From: Vicingaceae bacterium
Lineage (GTDB): Bacteria > Bacteroidota > Bacteroidia > Flavobacteriales_E > Vicingaceae
NCBI GenBank assembly: GCA_028245195.1
Contig: JAOKCF010000015.1
Location: 1 to 37,396 of the forward strand
Length of the DNA stretch: 37,396 nucleotides
Direction of reading: 5' to 3'
Every line of letters starts with the position of its first letter. Position 1 is the stretch's first letter. Below are positions 8,752-16,569 of the stretch, piece by piece. The translations under genes were made by a program, and so were the position numbers. A model generated the notes under the pieces. It saw only the letters and a program-made list of their open reading frames with translations, ran no database searches and had not been told where the DNA came from.

Positions 8752-9594
8752 ATGAAAAATTGTGCGATAATTGTTTTAGTTATGATTGGTCTAATAGCTT
8801 GTTGTGGGCCAAAAGAAGGAAATAAAACAGAAAAAGAAGATAATACAGATACAGAAGCATTTTAAGAATTGGCTGATGAGGAAGGATTTTCAGAATCCTA
8901 TGATGAGCCGTTTGAAATTGAAGTAGATGCCTTGGGAGAAATGTGCAAAATACCAACAGATAATGGTGATGAAGCCAATATTTATGCTGCTGATAAGCAA
9001 GCAAGCTCTAATTATGTATTGGTAGTGCACGAATGTTGGGGTTTGAACAACCACATAATTGGTGAAGCGGACAGATTGCACGAAGCGCTGGGTAATGTGA
9101 ACATAATTGCCTTGAACTTGTACGACGGAAAGATGGCCACGGACAGAGAAACAACGGGAAAATACATGCAAGGCGCTGATGAAAATAGAATCAATGACAT
9201 TGTAAAGTCAACGATTGAGCAGTTTCCGGCAGATGCTGGTGGCACCTATCGTTTGGTGTTTTGGCGGTGGATGGTCTTTAAAACAGCCTTGGCAGCAAAT
9301 GATAAAACCGTAGCCTGTGTCATGTATTATGGAATGCCAGTTGAAGATGTTGAAAAATTGAAGACGCTTAACTCTAATGTACTATTTGTTTGGCCAAACC
9401 AGGATCAGTGGATTAATGAAGATGTAGTGACCAAGTTTACAGCAAATATGGAAGCCGCGGAAAAAGAATTGGAAGTTTTAAACTATGGTGCAGACCATGC
9501 TTTTGCCAATCCAAGTAGTGAGCAGTTTATTGAAGCTTCTGCACAAGAGGCGAATGCTGCGGCTTTAGCTTATTTGAAGGAGAGAATGAAATAA
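8752..9594 (+). pseudogene. broken dienelactone hydrolase family lipoprotein
   Basis: An ATG at 8752 opens a lipoprotein signal (MIGLIACCG), but after 37 codons an in-frame TAA at 8863-8865 stops it; the same frame resumes at once and runs to 9594. The body matches dienelactone hydrolase-like alpha/beta hydrolases: YVLVVHECWGLNNHI, LNLYDGKMATD, and the Asp and His regions WPNQDQWIN and YGADHAFANP. The nucleophile motif WCFGGGWSLK is present in the DNA at 9254-9283 but in another frame, so the open frame reads LVFWRWMVFK there. Frame is lost at about 9245-9253 and regained at the A4 run 9280-9283. One stop and two compensating shifts make a functional enzyme unlikely; sequencing error is the alternative. 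Confidence 0.85.
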
Positions 9595-9636
9595 GAGAGA
9601 ATAAGAATTGACAGAAAACTATCAGATTAGAAACAT

Positions 9637-9682
9637 AAAAAAATCCCAGGGATTCGAATAATCGAATCACTTGGGATTTTTT
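9637..9682. terminator. bidirectional hairpin terminator between converging genes
   Basis: AAAAAATCCCA and TGGGATTTTTT form the outer stem and GATTCGA/TCGAATC the inner stem around a short loop. The A run on one side and T run on the other let it work in both directions, serving the dienelactone hydrolase unit (plus strand) and the acyltransferase gene (minus strand). Confidence 0.8.
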
Positions 9683-9699
9683 ATAAGTGAATATGTTAT

Positions 9700-10944
9700 T
9701 TACACAGCAGCTATTTCATCTGACTTGTATTCGCCAGCTAACAACTTCGTATGTACTTTTTTGAATGTTTCAATTGTGTATTCAACGTCTTCCAACGTGT
9801 GCATTGCAGTAGGGATTAACCTCAGGATAATCATACCTCTTGGAATTACTGGATAAACAACAATTGAGCAAAACAAACCGTGATTTTCTCTTAAGTCAAG
9901 CGTCAAATTAGTTGCTTCACCAAGTCCACCTTCTAATACAACAGGAGTAACTTGAGTATTTGTAGTTCCAATGTTAAAACCTGCTTTTACCAATCCTTTT
10001 TGAAGAGCATTTGCAATAACCCATAACTGGTCTTTCAACTCAGGCATGGTTTTTATCATTTTCAATCGCTTTCTAGCACCTACAACTAAAGGCATAGGTA
10101 ATGATTTTGCAAAAATTTGAGAACGCATGTTATATCGTAAATAACGAACCATGTCTTCATCACCTGCTATAAATGCTCCAATACTTGCAAATGACTTTGC
10201 AAACGTTCCAAAATAAATATCAATGTCATCTTGAACACCTTGAGCTTCTCCGGTACCTGCTCCCGTTTTTCCCATGGTACCAATTCCGTGAGCATCATCA
10301 ACAAAAAGTCTGAAATTATATTGTTTTTTCAGTTCAACAATTTCTTTCAATTTTCCTTGATTTCCGCTCATTCCGAAAACACCTTCAGTAATTACCAAAA
10401 TAGCCCCGTCTTGCTCAGTAGCTAACTTGGTAGCTCTTTCCAATTGCTTTTTAAGGTTCTCAATGTCGTTGTGCTTGTATACGTATCTTTTTCCTTGGTG
10501 CAGTCTAACACCGTCAATAATACATGCATGCGATTCACCATCATAAACAATTACATCATTACGATCAACTAGTGCGTCAATTGCAGACATACATCCTTGG
10601 TAACCGAAGTTTAAAAGGATTGAGTCCTGCTTCATCACAAAATCAGCCAACTCTTTTTCTAACTTTTCATGTAACGGCGTATTTCCGGACATCATTCTTG
10701 CTCCCATTGGATATCCCATACCCCATTTTTTGGCAGCCTTATGATCTACTTTTCTAATTTCAGGATGATTACTTAAACCAAGGTAGTTGTTCAAACTCCA
10801 CTGCAAAACTTCTTTCCCCCTAAAGGTCATTCTGTTATTTATTTCCCCTTCTAATTTAGGGAAGGTAAAATAACCGTGACTCTCCTTTGCATGCTGTCCT
10901 AGTGGACCTGGGTTTGCATTAATTTTATCAAATAAATCTTTCAT
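9700..10944 (-). CDS. alpha-oxoamine synthase family PLP acyltransferase (serine palmitoyltransferase- or cysteate acyltransferase-like)
   Basis: This 414-residue PLP enzyme belongs to the alpha-oxoamine synthases, which condense an acyl-CoA or acyl-ACP with an amino acid and release CO2. The key residues are visible: His139 (GESHACI) stacking on the cofactor, Asp216 and His219 in VDDAHG, and the Schiff-base Lys250 in FGTFAKSFASIG. The N-terminus (GPLGQHAKESHGYF) and the ARMMSGNTPLHEKLE segment match the Bacteroidota forms annotated as serine palmitoyltransferase or 2-amino-3-ketobutyrate CoA ligase. Relatives make the long-chain base of sphingolipids or, with cysteate, of the sulfonolipids (capnines) common in gliding Flavobacteriia. 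The sequence alone does not decide which. A -7 box lies 24 nt upstream, and a terminator lies just past the stop. Confidence 0.85.
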   Translation of the reverse strand: MKDLFDKINANPGPLGQHAKESHGYFTFPKLEGEINNRMTFRGKEVLQWSLNNYLGLSNHPEIRKVDHKAAKKWGMGYPMGARMMSGNTPLHEKLEKELADFVMKQDSILLNFGYQGCMSAIDALVDRNDVIVYDGESHACIIDGVRLHQGKRYVYKHNDIENLKKQLERATKLATEQDGAILVITEGVFGMSGNQGKLKEIVELKKQYNFRLFVDDAHGIGTMGKTGAGTGEAQGVQDDIDIYFGTFAKSFASIGAFIAGDEDMVRYLRYNMRSQIFAKSLPMPLVVGARKRLKMIKTMPELKDQLWVIANALQKGLVKAGFNIGTTNTQVTPVVLEGGLGEATNLTLDLRENHGLFCSIVVYPVIPRGMIILRLIPTAMHTLEDVEYTIETFKKVHTKLLAGEYKSDEIAAV

Positions 10945-10967
10945 TCAATCTAATTTTTAAGAAAAGA

Positions 10968-10975
10968 CAAAGGTA
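10968..10975 (-). promoter_or_regulatory. -7 box for the acyltransferase gene
   Basis: Read on the minus strand this is TACCTTTG, a perfect match to TAnnTTTG, 23 nt before the ATG at 10944. The upstream region is A/T-rich, with a T9 tract ending in TTG, though the spacing to that TTG (14 nt) is shorter than usual. Confidence 0.45.
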
Positions 10976-11074
10976 AATGTAATTTGAATCAAAAAAAAAT
11001 TGAAATATTAACTGGAAAGCATTGATAAATCGAGGAATATTTAAGTTTTAGTAAAGGTAGCTAAACAATAAACT

Positions 11075-11082
11075 TAAATTTG
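11075..11082 (+). promoter_or_regulatory. -7 box for the PhnA-domain gene
   Basis: TAAATTTG matches TAnnTTTG and lies 16 nt before the ATG at 11099. No clear -33 TTG is seen, so the call rests on the -7 box and its position. Confidence 0.4.
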
Positions 11083-11098
11083 CGGAAAAACCAAGACC

Positions 11099-11677
11099 AT
11101 GGCCTTAATAGATGATTTAGAAAATAGAAGTGGAAATAAGTGTGAATTTTGCAGTTCGACTGTTAATTTGACTCCATTTTTGGTTTCTCCCAAAACTGAA
11201 AAAATAACAGAAAATCATGTATATACCTGTGAAATATGTTTCGCTCAACTGGTAAGCCCAGATAAAGCGGACACTAATCATTGGCGGTGTTTAAACGATT
11301 CTATGTGGAATGAAAATTCTGCTGTAAAAGTTGTTTCATATCGAATGTTGCATCATTTAAAAAGTGAGGGATGGCCGCAAGATTTGTTGGACATGATATA
11401 TTTAGATGAAGCAGAGTTAGAATGGGCAAAGGAAGAAATTATTGAGGAAAATCCAAATGCCATTATTCATAGAGATAGTAACGGTGTTGTGCTGCAGAAT
11501 GGAGATAGCGTAACAGTAATTAAAGATTTGAATGTGAAGGGAAGTAGTTTGATAGCTAAAAGAGGAACGGCAGTTCGAAATATAACTTTGGTACAGGACA
11601 ATGCGGAACACATTGAAGGCAGATTAGAAGGGCAGCAAATTGTGATTTTGACGCAATACGTAAAAAAGAACGCATAG
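11099..11677 (+). CDS. phnA: PhnA (YjdM) domain zinc-ribbon protein
   Basis: The protein has 192 residues. An N-terminal zinc-ribbon (CEFC at about 15-18 and CEIC at about 44-47) is followed by a helical region around HWRCLNDSMWNENSAVKVVSYRML, and then a C-terminal SH3-like PhnA domain. That domain carries the hallmarks DSNGVVLQNGDSVTVIKDL, VKGSSLIAKRGTAV and IEGRLEGQQIVILTQYVKK. The family was named from the E. coli phn region but has no shown role in phosphonate breakdown, and its function is unclear. It is likely cytoplasmic. The gene is followed 71 nt later by the remnant of a TlpA-type thioredoxin gene on the same strand. Confidence 0.9.
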   Translation: MALIDDLENRSGNKCEFCSSTVNLTPFLVSPKTEKITENHVYTCEICFAQLVSPDKADTNHWRCLNDSMWNENSAVKVVSYRMLHHLKSEGWPQDLLDMIYLDEAELEWAKEEIIEENPNAIIHRDSNGVVLQNGDSVTVIKDLNVKGSSLIAKRGTAVRNITLVQDNAEHIEGRLEGQQIVILTQYVKKNA

Positions 11678-11748
11678 CACTCATGTAGATTTACGGTTAG
11701 GGTCAATTTGTATGGTAGATTATGATATTTAGATTCTAAAAATATTTC

Positions 11749-13107
11749 ATGCACAAATTATTCACAAGTTTCACAGTTATTTTAATATATCTTCATCAAG
11801 TATAGTCGCACAAAATAATTTTTATTTTAGTGGAAATATCCAAAATCGAAATTCTGATTCAATTGTAATTATCCAATATTATTCAACCACTTTTCACCCA
11901 TTTGATGTAGATAAGGAAAGTAATTTTGCAGATTCGATGCTTGTCGAAGAAGGGTTTTATTGGCTGACAGATGTTGAGGAAACAACAGAAATGTATTTGA
12001 CGCCAAATCATAACTTAAAAATGTCATTGGATGCAGAGTTGTTTGATGAATCCTTATCCTTTTCCGGTAGCTTGGCCAATGAAAATAATTATAAGGCGAA
12101 AAAGGCATTGTGGTTGGAGAGTTATAGGAAATATGCTATTTATAGTGTATGTGCAGTTAATGATGAGGCTTATTTTCTTCACTATTCCGATTCAATGTAA
12201 AAAAGCGAATATTTAAAAAGCGACATAAGTCTTATTCAAGAGTTCCGAATTTTAGCTGAAAAAGACGATGAATTAGATTATAAAATGGCTTTAGATAACT
12301 ATAATGATACATCGTTATTATACTTAGAACCAAGAATTTCAAAAAAGCGATGCTTTTCCACAACTATTCAATGATTTAAACACCGATAATCCACATTGGA
12401 TAAACCTTTCATCCTATCGAAATTCTTTGGTCCAATTGTTTAATCATAAAGTTAGAGATACTGGTTTGAAAGAAGTCCAAGATTGGAGCCTTGAATTTGT
12501 GAAAATGATGGAAAATAATTTAAAATATAAAAAAATTAGAAATGTAATGGCAGTTAATATTGCGGATAGATTGACTTTGTCAAAAAAAGTGGATTCCGTT
12601 TATATTTATTTGATAAAATTGTTATCTGATGAAACTTCAGCGAATGTTGTATCGAATGTTTATCGAAAAGTAAGTGCAACAGCAAAAGGGAATCCTTCTC
12701 CAAATTTTAGTTTCAAGAATATAAAAAATGAGAAGGTGAAATTGGATGATTTTAAATGAAAATTCGTTTACATTGATATATGGGCTGCATAGTGTGCCAC
12801 ATGTATTGCTGAAATTCCCAAATTGAAAGAAGTTACCAACCATTTAAAAGACGAGGATATTGTTTTTGTAAGTATTTGTCAAGATGATACTTATGAGCGT
12901 TGGATTAAGATGATAAATGATAAAAATTTGACTGGAGTTAAACTGTTTGCTGAAATTAAAGACGCTTCTTTTTTTAAAGCTTATTCTGTTGATGGTATTC
13001 CTAGGTTTATTTTAATTCATCGTGAAGGGATAATTATTAGCTCTAATGCAAAAAGGTCCTCCAATCCTGAGTTGATTTCAGAATTGGAAGGCCTCCTAAA
13101 TGAATGA
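11749..13107 (+). pseudogene. decayed TlpA-like thiol-disulfide oxidoreductase
   Basis: Joined across frames this would encode about 450 residues, the usual size of Bacteroidota exported TlpA-like proteins with a large N-terminal region. The signal-like start (MHKLFTSFTVILI, ATG 11749) ends in a stop, while the downstream frame reads SSSSIVAQNNFYFSG, so frame is lost near 11785. An in-frame TAA ends the next segment at 12198-12200. The A6 run at 12341-12346 marks a further frameshift. Near the active site TGA (12757-12759) replaces a codon in DDFK-x-KFVYIDIWAA, and TAG (12790-12792) replaces the expected Trp, so the WCxPC motif reads stop-CATC. The cis-Pro region VDGIPRFILI is kept. At least five lesions make this a pseudogene. 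Confidence 0.9.
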
Positions 13108-13109
13108 CA

Positions 13110-13454
13110 CTAGATATACTCCTTTGCTCCCAGCAATAGGATTTCGTTTACCAAGATCTCCGTTACGCATCGTTTGGTTTTATCTTTTGCTTCGTAAGAA
13201 ATGTTGGTAAGCTTATCATCCACAGCTACTTGACTATCTTTTTTCAGATACTTCTCGGCAATTTCTGCAGTTTTACCCCAGGCTACTACATTGTGTCACG
13301 TGGTGTCTTCTACTTGCTCGCCTTTATTGTTTTTGTAATGATCGCTTGTTGCGATGGAGAATTTGGCAACGGTAGAACCACTTTCTAATGTTTTTACTTC
13401 TGGATTCATACCTAAGTTACCGATGAGTTGTACGTTGTTTCTTAAATTTTTCAT
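13110..13454 (-). pseudogene. ssb: single-stranded DNA-binding protein gene with a nonsense codon
   Basis: From the ATG at 13454 the frame reads MKNLRNNVQLIGNLGMNPEV, then STVAKFSIATSDHYKN and GEQVEDTT, a clear SSB OB-fold. Codon 53 (13298-13296) is TGA where the family has Trp (TEWH in E. coli SSB, Trp54, a DNA-stacking residue). The frame then continues without a break (HNVVAWGKTAEIAEKYLKK, KLTNISYEAKDKTKR, TEILVNEILLLG) to a TAG at 13110, 114 codons in all if read through. The acidic C-terminal tail found in replicative SSBs is absent, so this was probably a short paralogue rather than the essential copy. TGA is not a sense codon here, because other genes in the window end with it. Confidence 0.88.
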
Positions 13455-13923
13455 GTTAATATGAATTAATTGTTTTTTAAATAACCCGCCTTTATTTTTT
13501 AAGCGGATGTGTTTGTTAAATGTGTCGTTGAATTCAATTGACGGTGCAAAGATTAGAAGGCAGGAAAGCTCGATTCGCTTGTTAAACGCTTATAGTCGTT
13601 TATGATTCATTTGTAAACGATTTAAAACGCTTACAAATGGATATGTATTTGTAAATAAATAAAATATATTTATTTAAGAAAAGAAAAATATTTTGCATTT
13701 TTTCAAATTTCCAACGTATTAAACGGATAATTCTTCCATCTGAACAGAAATCTTAACTTAATTTACTAAAATCATTAGCACCTTTGAAATTTAAAAAAAC
13801 AGGCAAAGTAAAATTTAAATCCTCGGGATTTATTTTGATGACAAAACTATAGATGAATACGATGGATAGAATGGAAATGTAGGAAGTTAGAAATATAGCT
13901 ATAGCTTACTTCTGGACCAATAT
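13455..13923. other. A/T-rich intergenic region with repeated TAAACG motifs
   Basis: No convincing gene lies in these 469 bases. The part upstream of the broken ssb gene holds five TAAACG-like sites: 13583-13588, 13597-13602 (reverse), 13614-13619, 13624-13629 (AAAACG) and 13720-13725. Two of them sit in an imperfect palindrome (13608-13639), whose arms CATTTGTAA and TTACAAATG are perfect inverted copies. A short acidic reading (YFDDKTIDEYDG, about 13830-13865) could be the tail of a lost gene but is too short to call. Confidence 0.5.
13608..13639. repeat. 32-bp imperfect palindrome in the ssb upstream region
   Basis: Arms of 9 bp (CATTTGTAA at 13608-13616, TTACAAATG at 13631-13639) are perfectly complementary; after one mismatch, CG/CG pairs extend the stem towards a TTTAAA-containing centre. 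There is no T run next to it, so it looks more like an operator or replication-type repeat than a terminator. It lies about 155 nt upstream of the ssb start. Confidence 0.55.
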
Positions 13924-15585
13924 TTAACGAAATAGGGTTATTCTGCCGTATGTTGATTTTGGTGTTTTGCCTGCAGGCGTGTACGAGATGGTGTACACAT
14001 ATACACCTGATAAAACTTGTTCGTTATTAATTGTTCCATCCCAACCTTCGGTGATCTTATTGGACTTATACATCAGTTCTCCCCATCGATTGTATATTGT
14101 CAACTCAAAGCTGGAAAGGTCACATTGACTTTTTGGAAAGAAAGTATCGTTAATGTTATCGTTATTAGGTGAGAATGCATTTGGAGCATAAAAATAGCAT
14201 TCTCCACAATTGTTAGAAATTATGTTTATTGTGTCTGATATAGTTCCGCATTGGTTGACTACCTCAACCCAATAGGTACCTGCTTTGTTAATTTGTAGAA
14301 ATGAGTTGGTTGAATTATCTTGCCAACTATACGTTGAAAAGGGAACTGTAGCATTCAAGGTAAAGATCTCTCCAGGACAAATGCTAGTATCTTTGCCCAG
14401 GTTGACCGACAATTCAATCAAATTAACCAATATAGTATCGGAGGCATTACAGTTATTTACTGAGACATCAACCCAGTATTTTCCAGCTTGACTCACGTTA
14501 AAAGTAGAAGTGGTAGAATTATTTTGCCATGTGTAGGATGCGTTTGGTGTTGTAGCATTAAGAATTAAACTTGAACCAGGACATAAAGCGGTGTCTGTGC
14601 CAAGGTTTACCTGAACATTTGTTAGGGAAACTAATATGGTATCTGAAACGACGCAATTACCTACTTCAACATCGACCCAGTATGTTCCTGGTTGACTTAC
14701 AAAAAACAAGGGAGCGGTCGAATTATCTTGCCACTGGTAACTTGCATTTGCTGTGGTAGCATTAAGCGTTAAGTCCACTCCAGGGCATAAGCTGGTGTCA
14801 GCTCCTAAATCAACCACAAGATTTGAGTAGTCAACAAGAATAGAATCGCGGGCGGAACAACCACTTGTGGTAATCTCAACCCAATATAATCCTGGCTGAC
14901 TAACATTGAACGTTGCAGCGGTAGAATTATCTTGCCATACGTAAGTTGCACCAGAAGTATTGGCATCTAGTGTTAATGTTTCATGGGGGCACAATGTGGT
15001 ATCAGCTCCTAGATCAACGGTCGGTTTTGTTTGTATGGTTAATCGAATAATGCCATAATCATCTGCTGTTGCAAAATCGGATTGTCGCACTCCAATGGGA
15101 AAGCCTCTACCAATAATCTCGTAGTAATAAATGTGATTTAAATTATACGGTGTAGAACTAACGGGAAAAAACCAAGTTAAACCATTGTCTAATGAAAATT
15201 GTATTCTATCTGATTTTCCCGGAAAGGCAAGAGAGCACCTAGGTAAATCTGGTCCTGAAAAGTAGTGTTCCATATCAAAACCAACTGAACCAGTTCTAAA
15301 ACCGGCAGGAGAGGGAAATAAGGGTGCACTTTCCGGTGCTCCGCAAGGAGCGGTCCAATCGTAAGGAGGCCAAATACTGTATGTTCCTTGAGCTTCTATG
15401 CAGTAGATTTCTCCTGCTGTTAAAATGACCGTATCAAAAGAGGACGTGACAGCTGCGCCATTAGGGTCATATGAGTCGTAATTAAAGATATGCTGTCCTA
15501 GTAAACTATTATAAGAACAAAAAGTTAAGAAAATAAATAGGATGAGATGAAGAACAATTGAAGGATTTACAAAAGCTTTGCACAT
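13924..15585 (-). CDS. secreted repeat protein with gliding-type (T9SS type B, CHU_C) C-terminal domain
   Basis: The protein has 553 residues. A signal peptide (hydrophobic 10-30, ending SLLGQ) is followed by an N-terminal module of about 150 residues (FDTVILTAGEIYCIEAQGTY onwards) that looks like a beta-sandwich, possibly lectin-like. Four Ig-like repeats of about 68 residues follow (190-256, 258-323, 326-391, 394-458), each with LGADTxLCPG, WQDNST and GxYWVDV blocks. The end (FYAPNAFSPNNDNINDTFFP, then YNRWGELMYKS and WDGTINNEQVLSGVYVY) is the CHU_C domain that targets proteins to the cell surface by type IX secretion. A surface adhesin or carbohydrate-binding role is likely but unproven. 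It stands alone, with 387 bases of mostly non-coding sequence upstream. Confidence 0.85.
   Translation of the reverse strand: MCKAFVNPSIVLHLILFIFLTFCSYNSLLGQHIFNYDSYDPNGAAVTSSFDTVILTAGEIYCIEAQGTYSIWPPYDWTAPCGAPESAPLFPSPAGFRTGSVGFDMEHYFSGPDLPRCSLAFPGKSDRIQFSLDNGLTWFFPVSSTPYNLNHIYYYEIIGRGFPIGVRQSDFATADDYGIIRLTIQTKPTVDLGADTTLCPHETLTLDANTSGATYVWQDNSTAATFNVSQPGLYWVEITTSGCSARDSILVDYSNLVVDLGADTSLCPGVDLTLNATTANASYQWQDNSTAPLFFVSQPGTYWVDVEVGNCVVSDTILVSLTNVQVNLGTDTALCPGSSLILNATTPNASYTWQNNSTTSTFNVSQAGKYWVDVSVNNCNASDTILVNLIELSVNLGKDTSICPGEIFTLNATVPFSTYSWQDNSTNSFLQINKAGTYWVEVVNQCGTISDTINIISNNCGECYFYAPNAFSPNNDNINDTFFPKSQCDLSSFELTIYNRWGELMYKSNKITEGWDGTINNEQVLSGVYVYTISYTPAGKTPKSTYGRITLFR
14212..15018 (-). repeat. 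four tandem coding repeats of about 200 bp (Ig-like domains)
   Basis: The four copies encode residues 190-458 of the surface protein. Shared blocks are LGADT/LGTDT/LGKDT, CPG, LNATT, WQDNST or WQNNST, and YWVDV or YWVEV. Copies 2 and 3 are the most alike, suggesting recent duplication; copy 4 is the most divergent. Confidence 0.8.
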
Positions 15586-15824
15586 TTTAACTACTTAATT
15601 TTATTCCACTTATTTTAAAACAAGTATTGAATAATCAAAATTTTTTAATTAACGTCAAAAGTACTATAAGTAATTTTAACGTTCATGCCTTAGCGAAGAA
15701 ATAATCGAGGTTAACCGTAATACTTGCCCAGCTAAGTTAACAAAAACTTAACGTGATGGAATAAAGAATCTAGAGAACATGAAAGCAAGTAGAAATTGCA
15801 TGTTGGCAAAATTGAATGTTTTAG
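15586..15824. other. intergenic region with no clear gene
   Basis: This stretch lies upstream of the surface-protein gene. I find no hairpin terminator, RNA gene or strong -7 box in it. Its right half may hold the unreadable front part of the rhodanese remnant that follows. Confidence 0.4.
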
Positions 15825-15935
15825 TACTCCGGTTCAGTAAGAACGGCTTACATATTATCTCTCGCAGCAAGCGAATTACTGCCAAATAAGTTATTGTTTT
15901 ATGATGGAACGTTTACTGAGTGGGGAAGCAGCTAA
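15825..15935 (+). pseudogene. remnant of a rhodanese-type sulfurtransferase C-terminus
   Basis: One frame reads YSGSVRTAYILSLAASEL and then LLFYDGTFTEWGSS before a stop at 15933-15935. This resembles the end of tandem-rhodanese sulfurtransferases, which have Y-C-G-S-G-V-x-A at the catalytic loop and a final Y-x-G-S-x-x-E-W segment. In this copy the catalytic Cys position is Ser (TCC) and the loop is one residue shorter. Upstream sequence is interrupted by stops in all frames, so only about 36 residues are recognisable. The match is short, and chance similarity is possible. Confidence 0.45.
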
Positions 15936-15972
15936 TAACATCTTGCCAATTATGGATGGAATAATTCCTTAT

Positions 15973-16569
15973 TTATTCATCCGTTTCGAAATAGTAAATG
16001 GTAACATTTGCAGTGTCTGATAAAAAATCTATTTTACCTACTGCCAATCGATTAACCGTTATTCCTGTTCTGTTTTCAATGTCTCCTTTAAGTTCTTGTT
16101 CTCTTCCTTTTTTAATCAACTCAATATTCTCATAAGTGATGTTCTTTCTAGTTTCATGCTTCAGCAAAAATAAATACTCTAAAGAATAGGTTAATACTAA
16201 AGTTGCTACGTTGATTACACCCAGTTCAATCATTGAAATTTGGTTAGAAGCCAATGAATTAATTACACTAAGGCCTATAACAATAAAGAGGTAAGTCATC
16301 TCCTTAATTTCGATAGCATCTGTGCGGTATCTTATGATTCCGAAAATGGCAAAAAGTCCGAGTCCCATGCCTGTATCTATGTCTAATTTTTTAAGAGCAA
16401 AGCAGATAAAGAAAGTAATAAAGCCAATCAAATAATAGGTAAAGAGGTAATCTTTACGTTTGGCAATTGGGTAATACAGAAACCGTATAATAATGGTTAG
16501 AAAAAAAATGTTGATAGACATTCTTACTAATAGGCGGTAAATATCGGTGCTAAACCATGTGAACTCCAT
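15973..16569 (-). CDS. DUF4956 multi-pass membrane protein, polyphosphate operon
   Basis: The protein has 198 residues with four or five membrane segments (about 15-35, 43-60, 66-82, 92-108, 116-136) and a soluble C-terminal tail of about 60 residues. The loop GMGLGLFAIFGIIRYRTDAIEIKEMTYLF carries the DUF4956 signature, including the conserved IRYRT. The family repeatedly occurs next to VTC-type polyphosphate polymerases. By analogy with the membrane-anchored yeast VTC complex, it may anchor the polymerase or pass the polymer across the membrane, but this is inference. Its ATG (16569) lies inside the 3' end of the polymerase gene (20-nt overlap). It is the last gene of the four-gene operon. 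Confidence 0.87.
   Translation of the reverse strand: MEFTWFSTDIYRLLVRMSINIFFLTIIIRFLYYPIAKRKDYLFTYYLIGFITFFICFALKKLDIDTGMGLGLFAIFGIIRYRTDAIEIKEMTYLFIVIGLSVINSLASNQISMIELGVINVATLVLTYSLEYLFLLKHETRKNITYENIELIKKGREQELKGDIENRTGITVNRLAVGKIDFLSDTANVTIYYFETDE

Noticed and set aside
9245..9290. Programmed frameshifting around the hydrolase nucleophile motif
   Set aside because: It would need two events plus stop readthrough in one short gene, and no slippery heptamer with a following structure is evident.
8869..9594. Stand-alone 241-residue dienelactone hydrolase starting at TTG
   Set aside because: The same frame extends upstream to a lipoprotein start across a TAA, and the nucleophile motif is out of frame, so I treat the whole as one broken gene.
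12427..13107. Two separate small genes (110 and 94 residues)
   Set aside because: Both are in one frame and join into a TlpA-like C-terminal half across TGA and TAG; they are fragments of the pseudogene.
13296..13298. TGA recoded as Trp (alternative genetic code)
   Set aside because: Other intact genes end with TGA (methyltransferase, transporter, metallo-hydrolase) and all Trp elsewhere are TGG.
15779..15889. 36-codon open frame starting at the ATG at 15779
   Set aside because: No ribosome site, no similarity I recognise, and another frame of the same DNA resembles a rhodanese tail.
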